From the NCBI RefSeq assembly GCF_020509005.1, contig NC_063023.1, forward strand, positions 62,001 through 126,000: DNA of 64,000 bases. The letters are read 5' to 3'. Made by a program: the position numbers and the translations under genes. A model generated the notes under the pieces. The model was not told the origin of the DNA and made no database searches. It was given only the letters and a program-made list of their open reading frames with translations. This DNA comes from Fulvia fulva. Its lineage: Eukaryota; Ascomycota; Dothideomycetes; Mycosphaerellales; Mycosphaerellaceae. Within the stretch, counting starts at the first letter, position 1. The number at the start of each line of letters is the position of its first letter. Shown here one piece after another: positions 1 through 11,097 of this stretch.

Positions 1-2
1 GC

Positions 3-350
3 CTGAAAGACCTGCAAATGGAACTCCCACCAATCCGTGGAGACTTCGCTCCACCGGACTGGATCGACGTAGACCACTTCGAGCGCTCCTTGACGAGGAC
101 GGCGTTTGATCATTCGAATGCGTGTCCTGGGGAAGGATGTACAGAGTATGATGGGCATGAAGATAAGGAGGAGGGGGAGTTTCAGGTTCCGACGTGGTTG
201 AGTGATATGGCGTTGAAGTTGGTGTTGGCGGAGTGGCATAGGATAGGGGATCCGGATTTCGACGATGAGGAGGAGGATGGTGATGAGGGAGCGCAGGATG
301 CGGTGGACGTGTGGTATTATTTCTCGGAGCTCGAGGCGGTGGATTGGTGA
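3..350 (+). CDS. 3' end of an acidic protein of unknown function (partial)
   Basis: The frame is open from the left edge and ends at a stop at 348-350, so this is probably the last exon of a gene that begins outside the window. The first ATG (position 18) has open codons before it (L-K-D-L-Q), so it need not be the start. The visible part, about 115 residues, is strongly acidic, with Asp/Glu runs near the end (DDEEEDGDEG), one CPGEGC pair of cysteines, and the C-terminus WYYFSELEAVDW. I do not recognise a domain. Confidence 0.55.
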   Translation: MKDLQMELPPIRGDFAPPDWIDVDHFERSLTRTAFDHSNACPGEGCTEYDGHEDKEEGEFQVPTWLSDMALKLVLAEWHRIGDPDFDDEEEDGDEGAQDAVDVWYYFSELEAVDW

Positions 351-414
351 GGACGGGTAGCTGGCACGAGGTCAGTGCGGAGGAGAAGGGGCGGAAGGAG
401 ACTGGCTCGTCGGT

Positions 415-777
415 TTGTTGGCTTGTTGTCCTCCAGGAGGAAGTTCTCAGCTCAACCAAAGCCCTTCACTACCCGACGTTCGCTACTTTATTCCAGCACC
501 ACTGGTAATACGTCTTCCCGTTATTCGTCGTTTTCGAGTAGTCATTGCACTCATCTTCCCAACCACAATTCTCTGCGTGATCATCAGCAAAGTCGCTGCA
601 TGTGCGCGCGCGATCAACCGTACGAACTCCATCGCCGCCCTTGTTGCATTGATGATGTGGTACATCATTGAAGGAGGCACCAGAAACTCTGCCGCAAGCA
701 TGTTGAGTGGCAGCACCATCTTGCTGGCTTGTGGCTGTATCGTGGCATTTGCAGTCATCCGTGAGTTCAAGCGTTAG
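415..777 (+). CDS. possible small hydrophobic membrane protein
   Basis: A 120-codon frame whose second two thirds hold three hydrophobic stretches suitable for membrane helices (near residues 43-64, 70-88 and 95-115), with Arg/Lys between and after them and a basic end (REFKR). The first 30 residues look non-coding, so the true start may be a later codon or an upstream exon. The opposite strand is also open over 483-770, which lowers confidence. No family recognised. Confidence 0.25.
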   Translation: MLACCPPGGSSQLNQSPSLPDVRYFIPAPLVIRLPVIRRFRVVIALIFPTTILCVIISKVAACARAINRTNSIAALVALMMWYIIEGGTRNSAASMLSGSTILLACGCIVAFAVIREFKR

Positions 778-1645
778 TGATGTTGGAGGACAGTGGCTAG
801 AGGTCCTTACTGTAATACTGGCAGGCGTTTGCGCTGATGGCAGCGGTCAGGAGCAGGAATATCTGGTGAAGCTGCATGTTTCGAGGGTTGTAGGAGTCGA
901 CAACACCGGCGTCAGGTTCGAACAGTGGCGTCTGGCCTCTGATCTATCATGATACGCTCGTAAAGCTGGCCATAGTGTCCTTCTGGGTAAATGCAGTGCC
1001 GGAGATTACACTGCGTTGGAGTTGCCCAACGTCGTTAAGCCTGAGCGCTACATACCATACCGTCCTGGAGATGGAGTAACAAAGATTACACCGAAGGTAT
1101 AACTTGCCATAAGCCATCAAGTCTGGCGCTATAGACCGAATCGCTCTCTGCATACGAGATGGGTATCCGAGGCAGCCAATCGTGCACAGCGTGGTGGCTT
1201 CTTGCGAAGGCATGGCCAAGTGACTGCCTTGCGAGATCCGACATCAAGTCCTGCAGGTCCCGAGAAGGCCATCTTTCCTAGAGGCTACTGCGACGAAGTG
1301 GATCCTACATGGCGAGGGATCTCTATTCCTAACCATCCGAATCAAGTCGTTCGTCGTGCCGGACGCATATCCACGGGGGAATATGGTTGTTTCGGTATTG
1401 ATCGCGGCTGGCTATTAATTTCCAGAGTGCGAACGGCTGACACAGCCAGTCTCGACATGACACCTGCATCGCGTTCCTTGCGCTGGCCGCTTCGAGGATG
1501 CCGTTGCTCGATAAGAAGCCGAGCTACATCATCACATTGTCCAGCACGTCTGGTTTCCGAGCGATGAGCCATACAGTGGTACTTGCTGCTCAGCTAGGCA
1601 GCCGATCAAGATGTATCAAGCTCCAGCATCACCACTGCATCCTGT
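778..1645. other. gene-free stretch between the first small frames and 1646
   Basis: Only short overlapping frames on both strands, none with a recognisable domain. It probably holds 3' flanks of the genes on either side. I see no repeat or RNA gene. Confidence 0.5.
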
Positions 1646-2212
1646 TCAAGCCCCCTTCAACCCATACCGCGCCCTCTGCAACTCCTCCAAATCCAACGGC
1701 GCAAGCAGCTGCCTCGCAGCCATCGTCAACCCAAAAATAATCCCCGGCAACGCCTGCCTCCACGCATCCTCACCCAAACCCCTCCTCCAACTCAACATCG
1801 CTGCAACCACCAACAACCCCGCCAACCCAGCATTCAAATACACCAAATACTTCTCCACCGGCCCCTTCCCAGCCTCAACCTGATAGACCGGCCTCTTTCC
1901 CTTTTTATCAGGCGCCTCGATGGGCTGGTAGTGCAGGATCCAGGCTGTTGCTGCGAGGGAGGAGACGGAGAGGAGGGCGATCAGGCGCTGGCGAGCGGTG
2001 GTGGAAGTTATGAGTGTGATGAGGAAGAAGAGGGCGGCGAGGAGGGGAATTGCGAGGAAGGCTTTGCGGTATAGGTCGTTTTTGGCGGCGTCTTTGGTTT
2101 GGAGGTCGGAGATCAGCTTTTCTTGGTGCTCTTCGTCGAGTTTGTCGGGGGAGTCGCCGTTGTCGTCGGGGTAGCGGAAGGCGCGGCGGAGGCGAGATGT
2201 TGGAGTTGACAT
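1646..2212 (-). CDS. four-helix fungal membrane protein, function unknown
   Basis: A single-exon gene of 188 codons. An acidic, charged N-terminus (residues 1-50, with DEEHQEKLISDL) is followed by two closely spaced hydrophobic helices (about 52-70 and 78-92), a polar loop rich in Lys (DKKGKRP), and two more helices (about 120-138 and 150-167). The C-terminus is short and basic. This layout suggests a small multi-pass membrane protein with a cytosolic N-tail. The start is the first ATG. It is divergent from the transporter beginning at 2444, with 231 bp between them that probably act as a shared promoter. No function can be assigned. Confidence 0.75.
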   Translation of the reverse strand: MSTPTSRLRRAFRYPDDNGDSPDKLDEEHQEKLISDLQTKDAAKNDLYRKAFLAIPLLAALFFLITLITSTTARQRLIALLSVSSLAATAWILHYQPIEAPDKKGKRPVYQVEAGKGPVEKYLVYLNAGLAGLLVVAAMLSWRRGLGEDAWRQALPGIIFGLTMAARQLLAPLDLEELQRARYGLKGA

Positions 2213-2443
2213 GATCGTACCATCCGAGAAGAGGTTCTGGTGGTAGAGTGGTGTAGGTGAAGGATGTATCAGTCAATGTACCAGTTGTCAACATGCAGCA
2301 TGCATCACATGCTCTGGCTCGCGTTTTCGGCAAGTGCAGCCGACAGCCTCGTCTCGTGCCCCACCATGTTAGCGTCATACAACAAGGCAGCTTATCAGAT
2401 CAAACAACGCCTCCAACAACATCTTTCACCCATCAACTCCGTC

Positions 2444-4077
2444 ATGACTTCCACATTCGACCACAACTACGATCGCAACGACGAACTCCTCGACCAAAAC
2501 ACCGACTCAGCCCCTCTCCTCTCCCACCAATCCCAACCCCCCACATCATCAAAAAACACCACCCTCTCCCTCCCCCAGATCCTAGCCCTCGTCTGCATCA
2601 ATGGCGGCCTCCAAGTCTTCTTCTCAACAGTCATGGCGAACCTTTCAGTATGCCCCACCCAGCTCCCCCAAAACCCCTTCCTACAACTAACCCACCCCCA
2701 GCCCTACCTCCACAACCTCGGCCTCTCGAAATCCGCCGCTGCAATAATCATCATCTGTCTCCCCCTCTCTGGCGCCTTTCTAGGTCCCACGGCCGGGGCT
2801 TTCAGCGATAGTCTTCGAACCCGTTTTGGTCGACGGAGGCCTATCATCCTGAGTGGCGCGGTCCTGACCGTGGCGTTCATGATGTTGCTGGCGTGGGTGC
2901 CTCAATTCATCGAAGCTGAAGCTGCTTCATTGGCGCTGGCGATTTTGTGTACAATCCTCATGGCGATCTCGGTCCAACCCGTCCAAGCTGGTGTGAGAGC
3001 ACTGATGGTCGACATCGCGCCCGCCTCACAGCAAAGTCGTGCGAGTTCCTGGGCGGGGAGGATTCAGGGTGTTTCTGCGATCTTCTCCTTCTTCGCTTCC
3101 TCCTTGACCCTTCCTAGCCTTCCTGGCTTGGGAGGACTGGCGCAGATGCAGGCGTTGGCTTGTTTGAATTTCATTACCCTGGGATCGACGGTGGCGATAA
3201 CGTGTGTCTTCATCCACGAGAAGGATAGTCGTCGGATTTCAGTAGCCGGTGAGGCGAAACGAAGTGTGGCGGATGTGTTTCGGCGCATTTTCAGTACAGT
3301 GAAAGAACTCAAGGGGAAGATAAGACAGACGTGCTTAACTCAGTTTTTCAGCTGGTTTGCGTGGTTTCCATTCACCTATTACAACACAACATACATCGGC
3401 GAACTGGGTAAATCATCCCAACCTCTCCAAACCCCCTCCAGCCCTCTAGCTAACAAACCCCAGGTTCCGCCTCCATGTCCACCCCCTCCTCCCTCCTCAC
3501 CACACCTACCTCCTCCTCCTCCCTCGCCCCCCTCTCCTTCGCCACAATAAGCTTCATCACAATAACCCTCCTCCCCACCCTCCTGCCCCACGCCAGCCGC
3601 TACCTCAATAAACCCCACACCTCAACCTCCGACTCAGACCTGATCTGGCTCTGGACATGCACGCAGCCCATCCTCGGCCTCCTCCTCGCCCTCACTTTGG
3701 CAGTAAGCTATCAATACCAAGGCATCATCCTCGTAGCCTTCGCTGGTATACCCTGGGCTGTGACGCAGTGGGTTCCATTCGCTATCGTTGGTTACGAAAC
3801 TAGCCGACTTGGCCTAGTCCCGTCGGCGGAGCGGGAAGATGGTGAGGATGGGCAAAGGGGTCGAGATGACGAAGAAGAGGATTCCCGATCTGGCGCTACC
3901 CTCGGCGTGCATAACCTAGCTATCAGTCTACCACAGGTTTTGTCAGGCCTGGTGAGTAGCGGGACGTATAAGATCGCGGAAGTAGCGAAGAGTGAGGTGC
4001 CGACGGCGTGGGTGCTGGCGAGTAGTGGGGTGGCGGCGTTTGTGGCGAGTTGGCTGGCGGCGAAGATGTTGAGGTAG
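2444..4077 (+). CDS. MFS sugar transporter, GPH/sucrose-type (three exons)
   Basis: CDS join(2444..2647,2702..3407,3464..4077), 507 residues. It is probably a proton-coupled alpha-glucoside or sucrose transporter of the plasma membrane, related to S. pombe Sut1 and plant SUC carriers. Seen: an N-terminal tail with SAPLLSH, twelve likely helices, the signature RTRFGRRRP after helix 4 and the preceding PYLHNLGLSKS. The first intron (54 nt) is in frame and easily missed; removing it joins ANLS to PYLHNLGLSKS, as expected for the family. The second intron (56 nt) restores Gly across the junction. A long charged central loop lies near residue 400. I chose the ATG at 2444 because the 60 upstream in-frame codons look like leader sequence. 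Substrate is inferred from family only. Confidence 0.85.
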
Positions 4078-4284
4078 TGGTGATTCAGGAAGAGGGTATG
4101 AACGATAATGTGATATGATGTGATGAGACATGATTGATGCATAATACAGCTATAGTACAATCTTCCTTTGTGAATACATTGTCATATGTCCTGCCAGCTC
4201 CTATTCATACAGTAATTGTGGTCATAAATTGTACACTATATAACACAGCTGCCAATTATATGGCAAAAACAAAATCAACGCTCG

Positions 4285-5734
4285 CTAAGATATCGACACC
4301 CCGCAAATGAAGTAATGAAACCAGGAAAACCCCCAGAAAGCTTGAGGCATAGCCCCAGAACGTCGCAAGTGCGGGTATTCGGAAGGACCAGCCAAGCCAA
4401 GACTGCGAATCGTTCCGTTCCAAAGACCTCGCAACTTGTCCGAGGCAGAGCGCCGATGGCCACGTGCCCTTGAGGTGCTTGGCTCAGGTGGTGCGTGGGT
4501 AGCCTGATGCGCGAGAGGTAAGTCTACGTGCGTCGGAACTTGGATGTCGTGCATGACGATGTCGTTGTCCGTGTCGTCAAGCCAGCTGGTCTGAGTGCGG
4601 AAGGATGCGTGCTGCGGATCAAATATGGGTGTGGTTGTGTACCATGCAGCGGTAGAGTGTTGTGCCGAGAGATCCCAACATGACGATGCGTTGTTGTCGG
4701 GCCCAGTGAGCCATAGGTCCAGATTGTGGAAGCTGGTCCGAAGCGCAGAGTCCAGTGTACGCAAAGAGGTTTGTCCAGATAAAGTGCCATAGCCCGAGTC
4801 CACCGACCGGGCGTCGTGTATTGATGCTTGGGCTTCCAAATGTGATGGGAGCGATGGTGTTGGCCATTGGTCACTCTGACTTCCATCATTGATGTAGCCC
4901 ACGAAGAAGAGTCTCCACAACGTGTGTCAAAGAGTTTCCGCATCAAGCCCTTTCTCGAGTATGCCAATGAAGCTTGCTGCTGTTTCTTTGGTGAACTTTA
5001 GAAATTGCTCCGGCTGCTCCACGCCTGGAAGTCGGTCCACGAGGACCTGCACCCAAGCACGATAAACGTCTTTCGACTGGTATAGCAAGCTCAGGACTTG
5101 CGTAGTGAACGACCATTCGGCGACTGTGGAGCCATGCTTGAAGTGTGCGGCGATGTGCTCGCCGTATTTTTCTGGTGTGTTGATGAAGACTGCCCTGCAG
5201 AAGCCACATCCTAGAGCGGCGCGTTGAGGAAGCTTGAGTATCGTGGCGGTACTCGCCTTTGCCGAGACTTCATCAGGGTTCAGATGATGTATTTTGCGCA
5301 TATGCTCCTTCAGATGATCCGTGCTAGTGAGCCTCGCAGAACAGCTTGTTTCGCTACACAGTATCTCGATTGTCTGCTCGCATTTGTGCATGATGTGGCG
5401 GATGAGCTCGGCTTTGCGAGGAAAGGTCTTCGGCTCTCCGAACTTGCCGGTGCATCGTGGACAAGCCCACTGGGTCGTTTCGCTCTTCGCAGTTGAGGCA
5501 GGTGTCGCAACGGCTGGAGGAGTTGGAATCGACGCAGCCGAGGCTGGAGTTGCTAGAGCGTGCTGCTGAAGCTTCTCGTGCTCTAGTGATGCATGATCAG
5601 TATCATTGGCGTAAAGTGTCGGCGTTAGTGAGAGTACCTGAGTCCCAAGTAGAGCCTGCTAGCTGGATCCATTGTTCTTTGGAAGTGCCACTGGCCAGCA
5701 GATGGCCAATGAGTCGCTTCGATTCTTCTCCCAT
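4285..5734 (-). pseudogene. C2H2 zinc-finger protein gene with an in-frame TGA
   Basis: Exon 1 is 5734..5638 (MGEESKRLIGHLLASG...), the intron 5637..5583, and exon 2 begins at 5582. The 250-residue product has a C2H2 finger (CPRCTGKFGEPKTF ... HIMHKC), a second Cys/His set (CSETSCSARLTSTDHLKEH) and a third (CGFCRAVF ... HIAAHF). It ends at TGA 4929..4927. The same frame then stays open for another 213 codons to 4285, beginning HTLWRLFFVGYINDGSQS and containing SVDSGYGTLSG, a Ser/Gly-rich stretch of the kind found in fungal finger proteins. No splice sites flank the TGA. It reads as a nonsense change (for example CGA to TGA) in a longer gene, or as a true 250-residue end. Nuclear DNA binding is inferred. 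Confidence 0.6.
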
Positions 5735-6545
5735 GATCGTGACAGTCGATGGGTGTGATGTTGTGGTACTGCGGGTTGGGCGATAGCGTCAATGAGCGCT
5801 ATTGTGACTGGTGCCAGTGAATAGCGAGAAGTCGTAGCCGCCGTGGCGATGAGAAGCCTGTGTATGAATAGCAATCAATTGGATAAGAATGTTCGAATAG
5901 GAGCGAAGAGACCTGCTCGAGCGCGTAGCTGGCCCAGCTGAAAGAAGCGCGGGCGCTGCGACTTTATAAGGGTGCCTGTCAGCCTACCAAGTCTGTGGGC
6001 ACAATCGTTCTGTACCTGCAGAACTGTCCGAGCCGACGACCACCGCTGCGAGGTACATTTTGCCCGCCAGTGCCAGGGCACGAGCGCTGGTGTGCATTGA
6101 CGGCCGCCGGGATGAGGGGACAGGCAACGTCGCTGCAAGCTGCTCGTACCTGCATCAGCAGCCAAAGATGCATGGCAGATTGCAGCGTTGCTGGCTATTC
6201 GCAGAAAACGCAACACTGGACGCGAAGTGACGTCGCTGGCGCTGGTGCGAAGGCTTCATAGTGGGCGAAGGGCGATGCATGAAAAAGCGGTCAGCGTCTG
6301 AACACGAGATGGGTATTCCAGAAGAGCGCCACGAATGCGTTGTCGAAGAATAAGGCAACGAGGTGAGGTAGGCAGAATTTTTTAGGAGTGCGTCTTCGAG
6401 ACTCGCAAATTTGAGGGAAAGGCGGCCTCAGATTTGGTCGGCTGCGATTCGGTGGAGATCATGCAGCCAACACTGCACAGCAGTGCATAAGGTATAGCGT
6501 CATGCGTGGTCGCCTCACATGCCTACACCTCTGCCGCGAGCCGTT
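5735..6545. other. gene-free upstream region of the zinc-finger gene
   Basis: Only short, overlapping, mutually contradictory frames. It presumably contains the promoter of the minus-strand finger gene. No repeat seen. Confidence 0.45.
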
Positions 6546-7275
6546 TCATCTGCAGAGGAACTTGAGTGAGGGCTCCCACACCTGCTGAAACTTAGTCTTG
6601 CAGGCTGAGACGTTCAAAGACTTGCATGCTGGGCAGGCCAAGGGCGACCACTGATGTAATGGCGCTTCGTGCAGCTCCTTGAGCATAGCGGATGGTGTCC
6701 ACCGCCGTCGAACGAGCAGTCGCTGCCTAGTCTCGGGTGGTGTCGGTGTGTTGGGGACGCAGAGGAGATGTCCAGATTGGTGCAGCTGCAAAAGTCGAGT
6801 GAACATCTTTCGAAAAAATCAGTTGGCTTCAAGAGGGCTTCTGCCGAGAGTTCATAACTGGTAGTCCAAGTTCCCGATAGCTTCAGTGCAAGCCCTGCGT
6901 GTCTCGAGCCTAGGTGCATGGTCAATTTGGTCACCTTGATGTTGCCAGTGCTTGGCGATGCTTGCCACCGCCTCACGAACGAGACGGCCTAGTGATAACT
7001 GATTGACCACTTGCGAGTGCATTCGAACGACAACTTGGCGTGTGCCATTCTTCCCGAATACTGAAGCACGTCGTGTCGAGTTCCAGTGCTTGGCTGGGAG
7101 ACGTCTCGTGAGCAGCAATGATGGCCTCACGGACGAGACGGCCGACAGGAGAAGTATGCTGTGGTATTAACAGTTGTAGGTGGCCATACGGAGGAGGCAT
7201 TCGACGAATCGTGACGTCGTTACGACGCGTGAAGTTGTGGTGGACGCGAAGCCAATGGACGCTATCCTGGTACAC
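6546..7275 (-). pseudogene. decayed protein-coding remnant, family unknown
   Basis: Protein-like text appears in successive minus-strand frames. One segment has DSVHWLRVHHNFTRRNDV and GRLVREAIIAAHE; a second, in another frame, has VNQLSLGRLVREAVASIAKH and RLETRRACTEAIGNLDYQL; then ELSAEALLKPTDFF; then, after a frame change at a six-T run near 6808-6813, KMFTRLLQLHQSGH to the stop at 6546 with a CPAC motif. The words GRLVREA occur twice, matched at DNA level by a 19-mer present at about 6971 and 7119 with one mismatch, so part of the gene seems duplicated. I take this as one broken gene, with low certainty about its limits. Confidence 0.3.
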
Positions 7276-7835
7276 TTTCCTTAGCGCGATCTGTGAGCAA
7301 CGTCATCGAACCACGCCAAGACGTCGAAGAAACAGCCCGGAGGCGGTCCCCCTTATAATACCGCACTAACATATCAACAAATTGGATTATTGACTGTAGC
7401 GATATGGTCTTGGACAAAGTGACGGTGAAAATTGACATCGTAATGTCTGCATGTGAAAGATGCGGGCTCGGTAGCAATTGCTTTCCCCGGCTGAATTCCT
7501 TCCGGCCAAGCGAAAGGTCGTCATCCTGGTGAGAAGGAACACCTCCGTCTTACCAACGACTCCAGTTCCAACATCTGCACCTGCGCCCATGGGAATTGCA
7601 TCACTACACCGACATCAGGCACCCACCATGCATTGACCGCGACAGCACCGAGCAGATCCCGGGAGATCTTGTCGTCGGTCGACAGCTGAAGTCATCCATC
7701 GCATCCCAGTGGTCCAGTGGAGCTTCACATTCTTAGCCGGTCCACTGCTTTGGTCAGTGCGAGCCACATCCCGACCGCCGTACAAGAAACATCCACAGCT
7801 GTTCTCCTTTCACTGTTTTCTCTCTGCATCAGAGA
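7276..7835. promoter_or_regulatory. 5' flank and leader of the glycerol-3-phosphate dehydrogenase gene
   Basis: There is no gene in this stretch. Its last 150 bp are rich in C/T, with CT-rich runs just before the ATG at 7836, as is usual for highly expressed fungal genes. No canonical TATA was located. Confidence 0.35.
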
Positions 7836-10420
7836 ATGGCCGCAAGCCGCTCATCCAAGATCCTCAAGGGATTGGGGTACGCCACCCTCGCCGGTGGTGT
7901 CGGAGCTGGAACTCTCTACTTGGTTTACCGGCCGCACGATGTCCCTGGCTTAGAAGCTGCTGCCGTACCGCCACCGACATACGGCGAAGGCGGCGTCTTC
8001 CGACCTCCAAGCTTCCCACGCGTAAAGAGCAGAGCAGAACACATTGCAGATCTCAAGGCAAGCGCTGGCGCAGTCTTCGCGCAGGCCAAGGAGAAGGTCA
8101 AGGATGCTCTTGGTGTAGAGCAGGCCACGAACAGTGATGGCGGCAACGAATACGATCTGCTCATCATCGGTGGTGGAGCTACGGGAGCTGGCATTGCCCT
8201 TGACGCAGCATCCCGCGGTTTGAAGGTCGCATGTGTGGAAAGAGACGACTTCGCATCTGGCACAAGCTCCAAGAGCACAAAGCTCGTACACGGTGGTGTA
8301 CGATACCTCGAAAAGGCCGTCTTCGAACTGGACTACAACCAATACAAGCTCGTCAAGGAAGCTCTGCGCGAGCGGAGATACTTCCTCGACACTGCACCGC
8401 ATCTGTCGCAATGGCTCCCGATCATGATTCCCGTCAACAAGTGGTGGCAAGCGCCATACTTTTGGGCAGGAACCAAGGCTTACGACTTTCTAGCTGGCTC
8501 TGAGAACATCGAATCTTCTTACTTCCTGACGAGGAGCAAGGCACTGGATGCCTTCCCTATGCTCAAGAAGGACGGTCTCTGGGGCGCGCTCGTCTATTAT
8601 GACGGTGCGCACAACGACTCTCGCATGAATGCTTCTCTCGCTGTCACCGCTGCTCTGTATGGTGCTACCATGATCAACCACATGGAAGTCACTGGTCTCG
8701 AGAAGGATGCCAATGGCAGACTCTGCGGCGCTACGGTCAAGGATCTGGTTCCTGAAAAGGACGGCAAGACAGGCGAATCGTTCAACATCAAGGCCAAGGG
8801 TATCATCAACGCTACTGGACCATTCACTGATTCCATCCGCAAGCTGGACGACCAAAAGGTACCTGAAATCGTCGCACCCAGCTCTGGTGTCCACGTCATC
8901 CTGCCTGGTTACTACTCGCCTTCCAACATGGGTCTCATCGACCCTCGCACCTCTGACGGCCGTGTCATCTTCTTCTTGCCATGGCAAGGAAACACAATCG
9001 CTGGTACCACTGACGCTCCTTGCGACATCGAACAGAATCCTGTAGCACAGGAGAAGGAAATCGACTGGATCTTGAACGAAGTACAGAACTACCTGCAGCC
9101 TGAGATCAACGTTCGTCGTGGTGACGTTCTTGCCGCCTGGTCTGGAATCCGTCCTCTCGTCCGCGACCCGAAGAAGGCCAAGTCTGAGGGTCTTGTCCGC
9201 AACCACCTGCTAACCACCTCCCCATCTGGACTTCTCACCATGGCTGGTGGCAAGTGGACGACCTACCGACAGATGGCTGAAGAAGCTGTTGACGAGGCGA
9301 TCAAGGAATTCAGCTTGAAGCCACGCGGCGTGTCGAACCCACCCCTCGTCAGCGGTGTCGAAGGCTTCCACGAAGACATCAACCTCGGCGGATCCTGCCA
9401 AACTCATCAAGTCCGCCTCGTCGGAGCCCACGGTTTCTCCAAGACGCTGTTCATTAATATCATCCAGCACTACGGCATCGAGACTGAAGTCGCCAAGCAC
9501 TTGACCGAATCCTACGGCGACCGTGCCTGGACTGTCGCAGCGCTCTGTGCACCAAACGAGAAGCGCTTCCCTGTCCGCGGCGAGCGCATTTCCGAACTGT
9601 ACCCATACGTCGATGGTGAAATCCGCTACGCCGTCCGACACGAATACGCACAGACTGCCGTCGATGTCCTAGCCAGGAGAACAAGATTAGCGTTCCTAAA
9701 CGCACAGGCCGCGCTCGAGTCCCTGCCGCGAGTCATTGATCTGATGGCAGATGAGCTCAACTGGAACAAGACAAGGAGGACACAAGAGTGGACAGATGCA
9801 GTCCACTTCCTGGGCTCAATGGGTCTGCCAAAGAGCAAGCTCAGCTTGACAAGAGAGGACGTTGAGAAGGGGAGAGTTGGGAAGTATGAAGATGAGGAAT
9901 ATGGCATGTATGCCAGACATGGTAAGCACACAATATCCTTTCGTTCTTATTTGGGGCGGAGGAGCACGTGGCCGAGTTGGCGGGATCCGGGCAGTTTCCT
10001 CTGGGGTATAGCGCGCGCATCGCTTGCGTACTGTGCTGCGGAGAATTTCTGTCGGAATCTGCTGTGCTCGTTGATGCAGTGGGGCATGACATATGGGGTG
10101 ATCCAAGTGCACGATGCCGACGATATACTGAGAGAGTATGGTGTCTTTAATGTGCTGTGGCAGGACAGGCAGGATATTGCGACGCTGCTGGGGTCGTTCT
10201 TTACGTTCTGTGCGGCGTTGATGGCTGCCCACCTTTGAGTGGCACCTTTGTATTGTTAGACGATGTTGCATGCGTCCGGGGTGGTTGAGGAAGGAACGAC
10301 CAACGGAGCTCTTGCTAACTTCTTATCACAGACAAGCCAGACGAGATCCTCGACTCCGACTCCAAGATGCTGTCTGGACACAACCCGACGATTGGACGGG
10401 ATAGCCCGGCGAATGCTTAG
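7836..10420 (+). CDS. GUT2: mitochondrial FAD-dependent glycerol-3-phosphate dehydrogenase
   Basis: CDS join(7836..9921,10332..10420), 724 residues. It oxidises glycerol 3-phosphate to dihydroxyacetone phosphate at the outer face of the inner mitochondrial membrane and passes electrons to ubiquinone. Seen: an N-terminal presequence with a hydrophobic stretch (residues 12-30), the FAD dinucleotide fold LLIIGGGATGAGIALDAASRG at about 108-128, the family motif SSKSTKLVHGGVRYLE, YYDGAHNDSRM, and TDAPCDIEQNP. After removal of a 410-nt intron (donor GTAAGC, acceptor TCACAG) the protein ends KPDEILDSDSKML...DSPANA. The frame also reads 105 codons into this intron to a stop at 10238, but that tail has no family character. 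S. cerevisiae Gut2 is about 650 residues, so the length fits. Confidence 0.93.
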
Positions 10421-11011
10421 AGAGTAAGCACCCTTTCCGCAACGATCCAAGACGCCTGCCGCCTACCATACAGGCACGCATTCCAGAGATCTCCACAAGA
10501 TCGACTCGGACTGCGATCAGGCTGGTAGAATGCTGAAGAACCACGGAGATTCCTGCCGCCAGAGCGCGAAGATCACGATTGCTACAGAGTTGCATCGCTT
10601 CTTATAGACATTTGCATCATACTACGGCCGGCGCTGCGAGGCGTGGACTAGCTAGACTTGCGATGTGCGCAAGATGAGAAAGAGGCTTTGTTTGTATTTT
10701 ATGTATAGAGTTTATGATATGAGAAAGATCCGGGCCATATCTCTGAACAATTACGTTTCCTGCACTGTGGGGCTAATGGTTGCGCTAAGTTGTGATCCCC
10801 TTTGGGCCTCCTTGACTCTATCTTCGATATGCCTAACTGTCGTTGAACAGCTTGGATTCGTCGTTTTACGTACACTGAGCGATCTCTGTGAGCTATTCCA
10901 CTTCCCCGTTCAGTCCTCTTTACTTTCCATGACGCTACATCTGGAGAACATGTAGATGCCACACATCTTCCACACAGTAATGGAGCACCCCAACAACCAT
11001 GATCGTGCACT
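10421..11011. other. gene-free stretch downstream of GUT2
   Basis: AT-richer 3' flank with no supported frame. It probably carries the GUT2 3' UTR and the end of the minus-strand SET gene. Confidence 0.45.
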
Positions 11012-11097
11012 TCACATAGTCGGACACCGCGCCATAGCTGGAGGCTGCTTATCCGAACCCGGCGGACACGTCGAGAAGATGTTATAATTCCTCGTGC

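Noticed and set aside
2264..2443. Upstream 60-codon extension of the sugar transporter
   Set aside because: The extension (starting MYQSMYQLS) is unlike family N-termini and lies in the shared promoter; the ATG at 2444 fits better.
9922..10238. C-terminal extension of GUT2 read into the intron as the main product
   Set aside because: Splicing at GTAAGC/TCACAG gives a normal polar end. The extension has no family character.
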